From Triops longicaudatus (taxonomy: Eukaryota; Arthropoda; Branchiopoda; Notostraca; Triopsidae), in assembly GCA_022885665.1 (NCBI GenBank), contig JAGQDJ010000037.1, forward strand, positions 248,001 through 312,000: 64,000 nt of DNA. Reading direction: 5' to 3'. A model generated the notes under the pieces. It had not been told where the DNA came from, did not search any database, and worked only from the letters and a program-made list of their open reading frames with translations. Made by a program: the position numbers and the translations under genes. Of this stretch, positions 47,401 to 59,922 are shown piece by piece. How positions within the stretch are numbered: position 1 is the stretch's first letter; every line of letters begins with the position of its first letter.

Positions 47401-49799
47401 AGAACGATGGATTATGAGTAGTGAATAACCCAAAGTACTTGTTGCGTATTGAATATGGAAGGAAACATTTTATATCATTTGAAGTAAATTAATGTAAAGG
47501 TAAACCTGATGTCCAAGTACAGTTTTAGACTGTAAGCCCGTTAAATATTTCATTGTTAACCAACAGTCAAATTTCATAGCCGCCCAGCGTAATGTTGAAA
47601 TTGATTGTTGACAAGAATGAAATCCCGTGCACCCAGCCTGTAAGATTCATTCCCATTTTGACCTCCTTCTGAGCCAGACCAGTTTTTCAAGCCCAAAATT
47701 CATTGTTGTAACCTTAATTGAAAGATAAATCACTAAAAGGGAATAAGTGAAATCACCGACTATCGTTACTTCATTTAAAGCATAGCACCCTTAGGTCATT
47801 AGCAACAGTTCCTTTTCCAGCTTCATTTGACCTGGAGTACTACCAACGAAACTGTCAACCGAAATTAATGTAGCTAAAAATTCGTTGGATTTTCGAAAAG
47901 TGACTTAAAATCAATTCAATTACGGTAATTTTTAGTAGAGTTTTTTATTTTATTTTTATTGATCATTTACGTTTCAAAACCTGCCATTATTTTCATTATT
48001 ACCATTCCACTATGAATTCATGCATCAAGTACTTTTATTTATTCGTTTTTGTGTATACTTATTTACTTATTTTTGAATTTCAAGTGCATTTTGACTTTGT
48101 TGAAAATTTTCACTGCAGTTGTATTTTTTTTCGTAATTCGTTTCTTACGTAATATGTAGAATTGTAAGGACAGTTTGATTAAGTTCTCCGCATTCGTTCT
48201 GCTTTAAAATTATCTAGGTTTCAATTCTACTCCTCTTGTAGTACGCTGGAAGGTTATACTTGTGGCTGCATACTTGTCAGCTCTAAAAACCAAAAAGTAA
48301 AATCAAATAAAAATAAGCCCAAAGGAAGGAGAAGTCGAAGGAATAATAATAAGAAGGTGCGTCAGCGACCAGGGAAAATGTTCAGTCTCTGCATCTCGAG
48401 CTTCGAAGCATCCGTGCAGCATCCGGCATTATTAGTATTCCAAACAATCATCACCTGCTCCGCGTAGCATCCCAATTGTCTCCACGGACACTGCCAGTTG
48501 TATATGAGCAAAACAGGGAGGGACGGACACCAACCAGAGAAAGAAAGCTTAGAGAGGGACTGAGCGAGCTACAAATCTCTTTCGTCCAACTTTTAATTGA
48601 ATTATTAAAAAACTCTTAATTCCCTTATGCCAAAGCCAGACTTGGAAATTAATTTTCGCATTCTTTCTAATTTATTCACTCTTCTCTCCTGACTTCGCCC
48701 GGTATTTCGCTTTTGTTCTGCTTGGAAAAAGTATGAGACTGGTGCCAGAAAGTTGTAAATTTCAACCAACGGGTTAATTTCGGAACAGGTTGTTTGTAAA
48801 CAACACTTTGGTTTGACCCCATGCGAAGCCCAGGCTCAAAATTTATTAGGAATGCTAGCAGATGTCCATAAGTTCCTCTTTTGTTTCGCAATTCGTAAAA
48901 GACAGCCGTTTTTAAACAGTCTCAACTATGGGCTGTCGCAAAAAGTAATAATAGTAATAAATAAAATAAAATAAATAAGTAATCAGGAAAAGGAAATTTT
49001 TTAATCTAAAGCTTCCTTGGTCCCTTAAAACGTAATACTAATTGTTCTTTGCTTAATTATATCTAAAGTCATTGAAACACAGTAATATCAATATATATAT
49101 ATATATTTCCTTTTTTTTTAATCAAACAGTAAAAAAACAAGCATGGGTTTGGTTCTTGTTCGCAGCAAGCACGCACGGATCGAAAAAGATCGTTAATGTT
49201 CGGGAACATAAGCAACAAGCAAGCTATAGTTGGCACATACTCTGAGAACCCCAAGGTCGACCAAGGTTTTTTGCCTGTTTTCACCGCTAAAGTCTCACTG
49301 TACTAAACGAACTTTCATTTGACACCGAAGATTTTTTTTTCCAATGTTATTTTTTCGAGGTTTTATTTTCCGTAGAGTTTTCCTTACATTTCATGCAGAA
49401 AATCTTCAACCCAGTTAATTGTAACTTTTTCTTTTTGTTTCCTTTTATTAATATCACTATCACTTATTTATTTAGGATTGATTTCTTATTGATTTATTTA
49501 TTTTCTTATTGATTTGTTTTTTGCTTTCGAATTTACTGAAATCTAGACAATCTTAAATTTACTGTAAAGTCAACTAAGGCAGGTATGAAGTGTAGTAAGT
49601 AAAGTTGTAGTGTAGAAAACGTGTGTAAAACTGTCAAGAGAAAAGAAAACAGGTGTTAAGTAAGATTTAAAAGAAAGGTTCTAGAAAATACTTGAAATTT
49701 TGCTTGCATCAGAGGAGGCACAAGACAAAGTTTGAAGACGTTGACAAGTGTTATACAAAACGTGCTGCAACTACGTGTATACTATACTTTCGGAATAGC
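44406..49799. other. Gene desert, left part
   Basis: No coding exon is recognisable in this 5.4 kb. Most of it is A/T-rich low-complexity sequence. Islands of higher complexity stand out at 44,720-44,990 (with an inverted repeat CACCCAAGC...GCTTGGGTG), 45,590-45,850 (listed separately), 47,040-47,420 and 48,340-48,570. They may be regulatory DNA or noncoding exons. Confidence 0.4.
45590..45850. promoter_or_regulatory. GC-rich island with TATA-like and octamer motifs
   Basis: About 260 bp with clearly higher GC than the flanks. On the plus strand it has GTATAAATGGG (from 45670), a small GGGGG-AGG-CCCCC hairpin (about 45,700-45,712), GCATGCATGGGC and a perfect octamer ATTTGCAT (45773-45780). 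All plus-strand frames and one minus-strand frame stay open, as expected from GC-rich sequence, and none encodes a recognisable protein. It could be an enhancer or a promoter of a noncoding transcript. Confidence 0.35.
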
Positions 49800-51659
49800 C
49801 ATGCGTATACGCCAGACAGGCAGCACCAAGCACTAGTAATCTGGCAGACACCTCTATGCTAATGAGGCATGGGTGCGATCAGGTTATGGACAAGTGCTTG
49901 ATGGAAAAGCCCAAGCTTGGGAAAAACGAGACGCGAGACGTTCCTGTTAAAGTCTTTTAAGAAAAAAAAATCGGAATTCGTAGTTTTGACTTCAGGAAAG
50001 CTTATTTTTTATTTTAATTTTTAAATTTTTATTTTGAAATATTTCTTTCTATTTATTTTTAAATTGTTTTATTATAATTTTAAATATTTCTTATTTAGAT
50101 TTTTTTCCTTTGAGATGAGAAAAAGACGACGATGATGCCAACAAGGACACATACATGAGCCTGCCAAAATTGTTGATTCTCATCCGCCCCTGCTGCGCTT
50201 TGGTCTAATGAAAATGTCACAGCAAATGTGTAGACCTATAGTCCTTGAAATATACGTTTTATTTTTCATGTCTAACTTAAAAGTTAACTTCCTGGTTTGA
50301 ATACGAACATAATAAATTTTAAAAAATATTTTTCAAAAATTATATTTATAAAATGATTTATAAGAAAAAGCTTGATAATACTATAGAGATTAACATTTAT
50401 GGTATTATACAATTGTAATACACAAAATTACATTGTAATACACATTTTTTTATTTCATTACACAAACTGTTATATGTAAGTTTTAATCAAGTCGTGATTC
50501 AAATAATTAATAAAACAAGCACATATGTCTGAATAACATTATAACAAACCATTATGTTACTCAAAACATTAGAATCGAACATAACACAATCAATAGTTTC
50601 AGTCTCTTAAACGAACACTACGATATTGCATTTTAGATGAAAGTAGAGCAGTTTACTACTTATTACTATTTTACTTACCTTGCGTAATTTACTGCAGTAA
50701 ATTAGCTTGCTTTGTCCTGGATTTTTCCTCAACTCCGTTCACGAAAATGGAAAAATTTTAATAATATTTTGGTGAATCAAATCGCATGAAATTAAAGTAC
50801 TATAATTTCATGTAATTAAATAGATATCAAAATGCAAAATATAGAATAATTGCACTTTAAAGAAATTTTTTAATAATTCGCAGAAATTGTTCAATAAATA
50901 TTGGTTTTGTTACCGATGGCTCAAGTATTTAACCCGTTTTTCTAATTACATAACTTGTATGTGTAAGATAAGCCTTGAATTCCATTGGAAACCTTTTTAA
51001 AAGACCCAGAAGGTGTAAAGTGTCCATGAGGTCCCTCCGATGTTACATACATTTTTTCTTGCTTTTTTTCTGGGGTTTGGATCTTTGGCTGCTGCTTTAG
51101 TGCTGCAACATGGTCTTTCCGTATATGGCAAGGTCGTGACGTCCAGGAATGTGGCTGAACCCTAATCATTTGCATAGACGAGGGCTAGGCACACACATAC
51201 ACACATGCTCGGACTATACGGAGAAGTTCGTTTGCGTCCTGGAGAAAACGAGGATGTAATCCTTGTGTGTGCATGAATGTAGTAAAATCAAGATTTAAAA
51301 AAATAAGATTTCTTTATTGCTTTAAAATAGCGAATTTTCACCTTTTCTCTTTTTTTTAACAACTTGGAGAAAAAACTGTGTACGTCACCGTATTTTATTT
51401 CACTTATTTTTGCAAGAGTGAGAGAGAGAGATAAGAAGCAATAGAGAGGAATAGAATGTTTTTTCCAGGATGAAGACCTAGTAATGTTATAAAGCGGGTC
51501 AGGTTAGGGTATGCAAATACCTGTTTGTTTCTCTTTTCGCTTCTCATTATTGCTCGTTGTATTATTTTTTTTAGAATTTTAGCTATTTTATTATTGTTAT
51601 TACTATTTATTCGTTTTCAATCATTTATGATTATTTATTATTATTATTTATTAATTTTT

Positions 51660-51743
51660 AAATTATTTTTATTAATTTCTTAATTATTTTTATTAATTTC
51701 TAAATTATTTTTATTAATTTTGTAATTATTTTTATTAATTTTT
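51660..51743. repeat. Tandem repeat, 4 x 21 bp
   Basis: Four consecutive 21-bp units of the form (A/T)AATTATTTTTATTAATTT followed by CT, CT, TG and TT, with only one or two differences between units. It is a simple AT-rich minisatellite in the desert. Confidence 0.85.
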
Positions 51744-52777
51744 AATTATTTTACTATTTAGTTTTGTTATTTTTTAAAGATTTTTTTGTCTAGTATATTT
51801 CGTATTTTTAGTTTTATATTTCCTTTTCTTTTTGCTTTATTAGCGCATTGGCTTCGGTTAGTGTATTGTTGGGTTTGGCTGTACAGATCTGGCATTAGAC
51901 TCGATATTGTATTACGCAACGCAATCTCGGCTGCTGCGGTGCTTGCAAGCGGAACAGAAGCTCGTAACAAGTCTTTAGCATTAGCCATCCCCATCAGATA
52001 AGAGGTATCATTGTCATAAGGAAGAAGTATACAAGATTAAGATGGACAGACACTAAGTTGGCTTTCTCTTTTCTTCCGTGCCTTTTCAATCACCTCCATC
52101 AATAAAAGCCTTCGAAAACGTCTTCGAAACTAACACAATTCTTCATAACGATGCGTCTTACGTTTGATGTTTGCAAAAATAATTTTAAATTTTTATATTT
52201 TTTAAAGGTCAAATGTTTTGAAGTTGATAATAACTTATATGAAGGATACGAATATATTTTATTATAGAAATAATAAAAATCTTTAAGAGCATGCAATGTA
52301 AAATTGGCAAAAATAGTAATACGATTATAAATATACGGTTTTGTATATAGTCCGTTTACAATACGGATAAAAAATACACGGTTTTAGTACAAAAATAGAT
52401 CTATTATGCCTCGATAAATCTAATGGTGTTCGGTTACTATCTAACAAAAAGCTGTGCCTTAATGTTAAGTTTCTTGTCGTGTATTTTTTATGGGTAATTT
52501 GAAGGTTTTCTCGTGAAGTATTCATTAACGATCAACAAAAAAAAGCCATGGCGTACATTGTCGGGTTAATTCCGATAATCAAAGCCTTTTTTCAACTGCA
52601 TAATTTTCTCAGTAAGGCAGAGAAAGGGCAATGACTCGATTAAAAAATGAAATAAAAATCCAATGAAATATTGCCATGCTAACAAAAATTTTATTACAGT
52701 AATCAGGTCAATATTCTAATATTCAGCTTTCTAATGTCCTGTTTTTATTGGTAGAGTGATTAGTAGAGAATCCGAGT

Positions 52778-52835
52778 ACTATTCCGCCTGCTACACATTA
52801 TTATTCGCCTACTATACACTATTATTCGTCTGGTT
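52778..52835. repeat. Short tandem repeat, about 3 x 21 bp
   Basis: Three adjacent diverged units: ATTCCGCCTGCTACACATT, ATTCGCCTACTATACACT and ATTCGTCTGGTTGCT, joined by ATT. The array is short and has no evident function. Confidence 0.65.
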
Positions 52836-55800
52836 GCTATGTTAGCCCATTAAATAGTAAACGTCTGGACATCTGAGTCACTATGCAGGCTCGTTTCGGA
52901 AATTTTGCTCAAAAAGGAAGTAAAAACGATTGGATTCCATGCCAAGAGAATTACACACGTTTTTTATTCACTAAAAAACTCGACCTCTTTTTCTCTGCGT
53001 GAAGCTAGCACGGAATATTCGAGCTAAAAAAAATGGAAGAAAAAGCGCAAATAATAAAGTTCTGCCCGTTAGAAACAATGTCCGTTGTATACTGGCGGGT
53101 CAACGTAAATTGGTCGTTGGTTTGCGACGGAATTCAGGCTTTCAATGTGTCTTCGATCTTTTACAGATTGCACAGTAAGACCAAATAGGAAAACTGGCTT
53201 TTAAGCCACTTGTTATTGTCCCGTCATAAAATAGTGAATCACACCCTGCTGTACCCGGCGAACTATGTGTGTCTAACCTCAGAAAAAGAGACAAATTTAT
53301 GCAAAATGGAGAGCGTGTGAACCCCTGATGTGAGAGAGCAAAAGATTTCATATGAGTTACCCATTCTTTGGCTTCATTTAAATGCCTGGGCTTTTATTTC
53401 TTCAAAAGCGTATTTTTTTATTATTTTTTTTAGCGTGGAACTCTCACTCGATCAGTAATTTTTCAAATGATTCTTTTGTTTATTAAACGTGCTATAAGAT
53501 TTTTTCAGTTTTTTATATTTATCTGGACTATTTAATATAATTTTACGTGACATTTATTACATATTTTTTTAAATATTTTACTATTAGCGGTTTAAACGAG
53601 TTTAATATACGTGTTAGATTCGCTTATTATTAAAAAAGTTTTCTTCTTTTTTTAATTTTGATTTATTTTCTATTTATTTATTTATTTTTATTTTTTATTA
53701 TTTTTTATTATTATTTTATTATTATTATTTTTTGTAGGAAACTGTTAAAAGTTTGTGACTAAAAGTTTCTCGTGAATGGATGCGTTCTTTCTTTTGGGTG
53801 CTATTAAAATCTCAGCGCACAGACACATAATAACTCCCGCTCGAATCCGTTTCTCTGGCCTCATCGAGAGCGTCACTTCCTGTCGTCAATGGCTGGCTTC
53901 CGGTCAACAAATAATTCCAGTTACAATCCCTCGAGCAACAAACAACTGTGATAGTCATAGCAACGTTACGAAAAGACGAAGATTAGTCCTTGTTCTTTCT
54001 TTCACTACAATTGCCGTCCCCTCCAACGATACTAATACACACACAAAAAAAGAATCAATTCGATCCAGAAAATATAACGGCATTCCGTACATCGTTTCTA
54101 ATGGCGATGTCAACTTTTCCCAGACTGGGATTTTAAATAAAAAATAAAATAAAAAAGTGCCCTAGCTTAATCCAGAACACAAGTTCCCAGCGTGTTGTTT
54201 GTCCTCTTTGGCGCAAATTGGATCCGTTTTTACCACTTGAAACTTTCTTATTATATAATCACATATACGTAAATCGTAGAGCAATTAACTCTCACCGGAA
54301 AACGCTCAAAATGGCTTTCGATGAGTTTAGTTTCCTCTTAATTGTTACGAAATCAGCTTGTGATTTTTTTGCTATCAATATTTGACCCGATTAGACAAGA
54401 GAAACATTGAATATTTCGCTAAAAGAGGCTTAAGTTTCAGATTGTTTCTTTACAGGATTTTATCAACCAGTTCGGCAAACCTTTTCTTTCGTTATTTATG
54501 TTTTTTTTTGCGTCCATTTAGAGGACTTATAGAAGAATAAGTAATTTACTAATGTTGATACCACGAAAGTAATCTCAAAGCACAACAATGCGATTTCTTT
54601 TAACTACTTTTCCGCATTTTAAGTTTTTAAATACTCCTATTGTATTTAAAAACAATGATTCGGCTTGTTAAACACCTTTAATGCTACGAAATTGGAATTT
54701 TGTTCTATTATTTTGTTTACATTCCATCCCTTGAGGCAAAATAAGCTAGAAAATCACCATCTAGCGGGCAAAAGCCCAACTTCCAGTTCATTTTATATTT
54801 TCTAGCGCTGTCTAGTGGAGGGAAAGTTAAGATTTAAGTCAGCTTCAGGCTACGACTAATACGCATTACAAAAAAAAAAATTTCAACGGTAGTACTGTAA
54901 ACTATTAGACTTTAAAAGTTAGAAGTTCGTCACTGAAGCCCGGCTCCAGACAGACAAATAAAAACCAGCTTTGTTGTGTTAGGAATGTTCTACACGTGTA
55001 TGCCCTACCTTTGCTTTCAGCTTTTACTCTTTGCACAGGAAAATGAAAAGCACGGCTAGTCATTGAGTCACATGACCGGAAGTGCGGTTTCCCGACTGAG
55101 TGATCTTCACGAAAAAGGGTCATGCATGGGCGCTCATGTGAAGAGTCAAAGGGACTGGGAGTCGTTTGCGAGCCAACCCCGCTAGTAAACACTACCAGAC
55201 AGCATGATTTCGTGTCCTTGCGTATTATTAGACTGACGTGTTAAGATAGACGGTAAATTTTACTTAAGATAAAGGCAAGCGTTTCCGAGATGTTGGAAAA
55301 AGATTAACGGACTTGACTCGGGGACGACGCGCTCTACTTCACATTTTCACGTACCTACAGAAATACCTTCTTCACTGCCTAATAACTTCACTATTTGTTA
55401 AAATTTTATTTCTTTTAAATTTAATTTTCTCTTAAATTTTATTTATTTTATTTTGAAATTAATGTTATTTTTAAATTTTATTTGATTTTAAATTTTATTT
55501 TATTCAACATTTTATTTTGTTTAATCGTAATGGAGTTTATTCCCTATGACGAATGCAGTCCAAATTGGGTTCTCAGTGTCTCATTTTGTACACTTGGAAG
55601 AGCTTCTAGTTTTCATCGTCGCTTGGTATTAATTTTCGTTTTCTTGACGCGTAAGATGCTTCATTTAATAGCCAGGACATTATTCCATCTAATAAATGGA
55701 GTTTAGGGCTAGAATTTTATTTGCAAGTGAAGTGAGAAATAAAGAGCCGAAAACTGTCCAAACTGTCCCTCTCCCAAAAGGCAATAGTTCAATAAAATTA

Positions 55801-57941
55801 TTAAAATACATTATAAAGATTTTTATCTGTACAAAAATTTCTTGCGCAGCAGTTATTAACAACTAAGTACCAGCAATTAATGCTAACAATTAATATCAAC
55901 AATTTCTTAAGGGAAAAGTTAAAATTTTAATAAATTTAGATAAATAATTAAATGTTCCTATAAGAAATTGTTAGTAACGAACTGCAGCAAAAAATCATTG
56001 TGATAATATCTTACATTTTATAGTGTACGTAATGTTATGCAGCACAATAGTTCTTTAAGCTTCAACTACCCGTTAACATTTGGACTATTAACACCCCTTC
56101 CGCTCTTTTGCCGCCCTCCCGCCTAAAGAGCTATATATCAAACCCGAAACTCACATTCAGAAATTTTGGGCGCGAAGGGAGAAAAGACTGTTTTGTAGTA
56201 CCAAGACATAAAAACCGCACTTTCTGCGATTTGTCAAAATTCAAAGAAGGTTAGTCAGGCAAATTTGGCAGTTTTATGACTTGGCTCTCCGCTGAGATTC
56301 AATGCCTTCGACAAAGGGTCGTTTGAAGGTGCAAACTTGTTTTATTACTATTAGACTTCTTCCGTTTGGGGGGTAACAAAAGGGGTGGAAAAGAAGATTT
56401 TCTACCAGAAATGGTATTTGAGGGAGAAAAGATGGAAGACTCCACACCTTTAGTGCTCATTCCACGAATTACTATACTATACATACCGTAATGCCAAACG
56501 GTCGACAAATCAAATTTTCGTCTTTTACAGGTATTTTCATTTGACACTGCTACGCTATAATCACAGTTACGCCCTTTCTAAGTGCGCACGCTTTGTATAT
56601 ACCAAAAGGGTGAAAGAGAATATATATTTCTAGACATTTTCTTAGAAAAAATAAACTTGTATTAGAAAAAGATTTTTTGTGAATTTTTTTAAAATATAGG
56701 ATTTTAGGACAAACAGATTTTTTTAAAGAAAAGTTAGACGTTATTAGAAAAATCTGTATTTTTTATAAATATTTATTTTTTAGAAAAATAGTTAGAGCCA
56801 CTTAACTTGTTTTTGAGTTTCAAAATTGTGTACGAGCCAATTAGTTTAATAATGTGGTAGAGCAAATACGAGTGAAGGTTTGCGTTACGTTTCGATGTAA
56901 AATAAATAAATACATAAGTAAATAAAGATTGCAGTTCACATATGGGCTATAATGGGGATTCTTACTGTATCAGTGGAGGAAAATGGGAAATTTGTCATCA
57001 TAGTTTCTGTTATGGGCCAGTTTAACATTCGAATAAGGGATTTTGAGGTCAACGAAACTCGAATAGGCCAAATAAGATGACAGATAGTCCGTGACAAAAG
57101 CAGTGTTGTAGGGAAAAACAGATGACGGATAAGCTCGGGAAAACGCGAGTATGGAATTGGGATTGGAAACGATCTAAATCGGGCTTACAGCCGCCTCACA
57201 CCGGAACGAAGTGGATGAAGAAGTGTGAAACCAGCTTTTTTCGTAAAAAAGCTTGGTTTATTCCTGGATATTACGGAAAAGCCAATAGCAGTCCATCAAA
57301 TTACAGAAAAAGTGTCCGGAACACCGGACTTTGGATGTTACAAACAATTTTTATGCTCTTCACGAGGTTCGTTGCGCATTTTATAGCATTGTGCCAAAGT
57401 TTGAAACCTTTAAGTCAAATACTTTCGTGCATTCTAGCTACTTAATTTAAAGTTACATAAATTAATAATACATTCAATCACTTTAGTAAAATAATAAATA
57501 ATTTTAATAGTGAATAATAACGAATTTCTTTTAATTAACTTTTTCTAATCAACGTCTGATTCGAATTCTAAGTTCGTAACAAACGTAACGTAAACCCAGT
57601 GACCTTTCGGGAAACTTGTGAAAATAAGCGAGTGTTCTCTGCGCAATATTTTAAAGGGTGCATGTGGGAAAAACAACAACGCTTTCACCTAAGTGGCTGT
57701 TCTCATTAATTGCTGCAATGAAATATGTTGGTGAAAATGACGTGCAATTATATCCTTCGCTGAGCTGCGAATGACATACAAGAACTGGCAATAAATAATG
57801 CAGAAAATCGCTGCGTACAATAAGCATGTGGAAAAGTGGATTAGTAGTATTCCGTTCATTTGCTAAAAATGTACGCAACATGAGAGTTTCATGGTTGTTC
57901 GTTTTCAGTTTAAACTACACAGCCATAACAACCGCATTTTA

Positions 57942-57970
57942 TATCGTATCGTAGCGCGCACGATACGATA
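57942..57970. repeat. 29-bp inverted repeat with GC-rich centre
   Basis: TATCGTATCGT, a centre AGCGCGC, then ACGATACGATA: perfect 11-bp arms that each repeat ATCGT. It is an isolated hairpin in AT-rich DNA. Confidence 0.7.
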
Positions 57971-58667
57971 CGTCTGTGCCGTGCTGCAAGGATTAGGACA
58001 ACGTGCCGTAATATAAGGATAGGGAAAACAGGTAATTTGCAAATTTAGTGCCAAAAATTAGTAGACTTGGAAATTTTCCTAGCTCTATTCCCTATTTCAC
58101 AGTGAGCACTATTTATGCTATTTTTTGTGAATTTTTAAGTGAAATTGGAAAGGTTAATTTGCTATATAAAACGCAAAGGAAAACCCTTTGAGGTCCCCTA
58201 CCGGGACTTATAGATTCGAGTTCAATAAATTCATTGTAGGAACAACACGCCATTCAATATCGCCATATGTTAAATAATATATCGACACTTTGCTCAGAAA
58301 ATTCCCAACAATATTAAACAACTTGAAAACGAAAACGCTAAAAGCGTCAATGTCTCAATAAGATTCACGGTTAGGCTTGCGATTTGTTAAACCAACAATT
58401 CTAAAACGCCGGTAATTTGTTAAGTCAATTGCGAAAAAGGATTCTGTTTTATTGCCAGCGGATGCCACATGCCAAGGGAGGCAGGGTTAGTCCGGACATC
58501 GGGTTTCTGTAGCCCAACTTTGACTCTTTGTAATTGCGCATACTTTTTGTCCCAAATTTTCGGTGGCCTGACGTTTTTATGGACACCAGAGATGGGGGTG
58601 TATAGCCTAGTTAGTTGTTGGGGGTCGGGGAAAAAGCTTTAAAAAGGAGGTAGGCTGAATATAACGT

Positions 58668-58713
58668 AAAAAGGGAGGAGGAGGAGGAGGGGAAGGGGGA
58701 GGAGAGAGGGAGG
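58668..58713. repeat. 46-nt purine tract (GGA-rich)
   Basis: An unbroken run of A and G dominated by GGA and GAG, just before GGTGAGGGCCGACCGG. Such tracts can form triplex or G-rich structures and are common near promoters. It lies in a GC-richer island at 58,440-58,930. Confidence 0.85.
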
Positions 58714-59875
58714 TGAGGGCCGACCGGAAGTTTAAAACAGCAGCAAGACAGCAGATGGTTTGCTGAATGAATGTCGGCTTCCCAAAAACCCCGAAATCCT
58801 TCGATTCGTCATGCTGACCATCTCGTGGCTGACCAACTTTTAACGAGCTACCAGCAGCAAAGGAAGGGAAGGCTACCAGAGCTTCCTTGTTGACTCTAGA
58901 AAGGAATTCTAGTCGAATTCGGGGACGTCTTTATGTTTCATAGTTAAAATTCCTCGGCTGTCAGAATAATTACGATAATGACAGTGATAAAACACGAAAC
59001 ATGAACTGAAACTAAAAAGATTGCACGCTGAAGAAAAAATCCTCTCAAAATGAGTAGAAAACGGTACTCAAAAAGATGAAGTCGAGTGTCATGATGCTCT
59101 TAAAAATAGAGATGCGCGTTCTCAAAAGAGTTAAGCTCTCAAAATGAGAAGTTTCCAACTCTCAGAACGCGTATTTAGGAGAACTAAATATCAGTGTTTA
59201 TCTCATTTATCCGTGCTTAATATTATCAATGTGTATTAAAACCATTGTTTTGTATTTTTAAAACAAAAAACAAGTATACATGTAAATCACAAAACAGACA
59301 TAGTAAAATCTTAAAAAAAAACAGAATGAGGAAAAAAATCACACAAAGGGTCCAAAAAAGTCCATACAAAACATTCCATACAAGTAATAAATACGCAAGT
59401 ACAAGTAAGAAATAAGCAAAATTTCGAGCAGTGTAAAAAAAAGTTAAATAAATAAAGAGATAATAGTCTAACAAAGTGATAAATTAGGAGTTACGAGGAT
59501 ACAAAAGATAGAAACGTGTATAAAACTGTACAATGGACATTTAAGAAACACGTAGAAACATTCGAACAACATTTGCATGCACTGTGAAACACTTTCGCAG
59601 AAAACTAATTGGTCAGTCGCCCAAGTCTATGTATCAGTTCTGTATTTATCAATTCAATTCTTGTTCAAAACATGACCATTGTTGGAGCACTGTCTAAGGG
59701 AGTTCTAGTGGAGAATCCAGTCCTTGTCACAGAATAAATTCAAGTATTTTTTGCGCATTCACAGCAAAATTCACATTCACAAAAGTTTACTAATCGTTTA
59801 GCTGTGATCAAAACTTCCTGACTAAGTCACCGTGGAAAGGCTTTGTTTGCTGTGAAAACAACGGAAAAGGGGAGA

Positions 59876-59922
59876 CCTGACCCAGCCCCCGCAGTATTTT
59901 TCCTGACCCGGCCCCCACAGTA
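59876..59922. repeat. GC-rich 21-bp direct duplication
   Basis: CCTGACCC(A/G)GCCCCC(G/A)CAGTA occurs at 59876-59896 and again at 59902-59922, a 26-bp step with two differences. It lies in an island of raised GC. Confidence 0.8.

Noticed and set aside
53776..54147. 123-codon plus-strand frame
   Set aside because: Low-similarity, composition typical of random sequence, no neighbouring exons.
57122..57445. 107-codon plus-strand frame
   Set aside because: No known motif and no codon-phase-compatible splice sites found.
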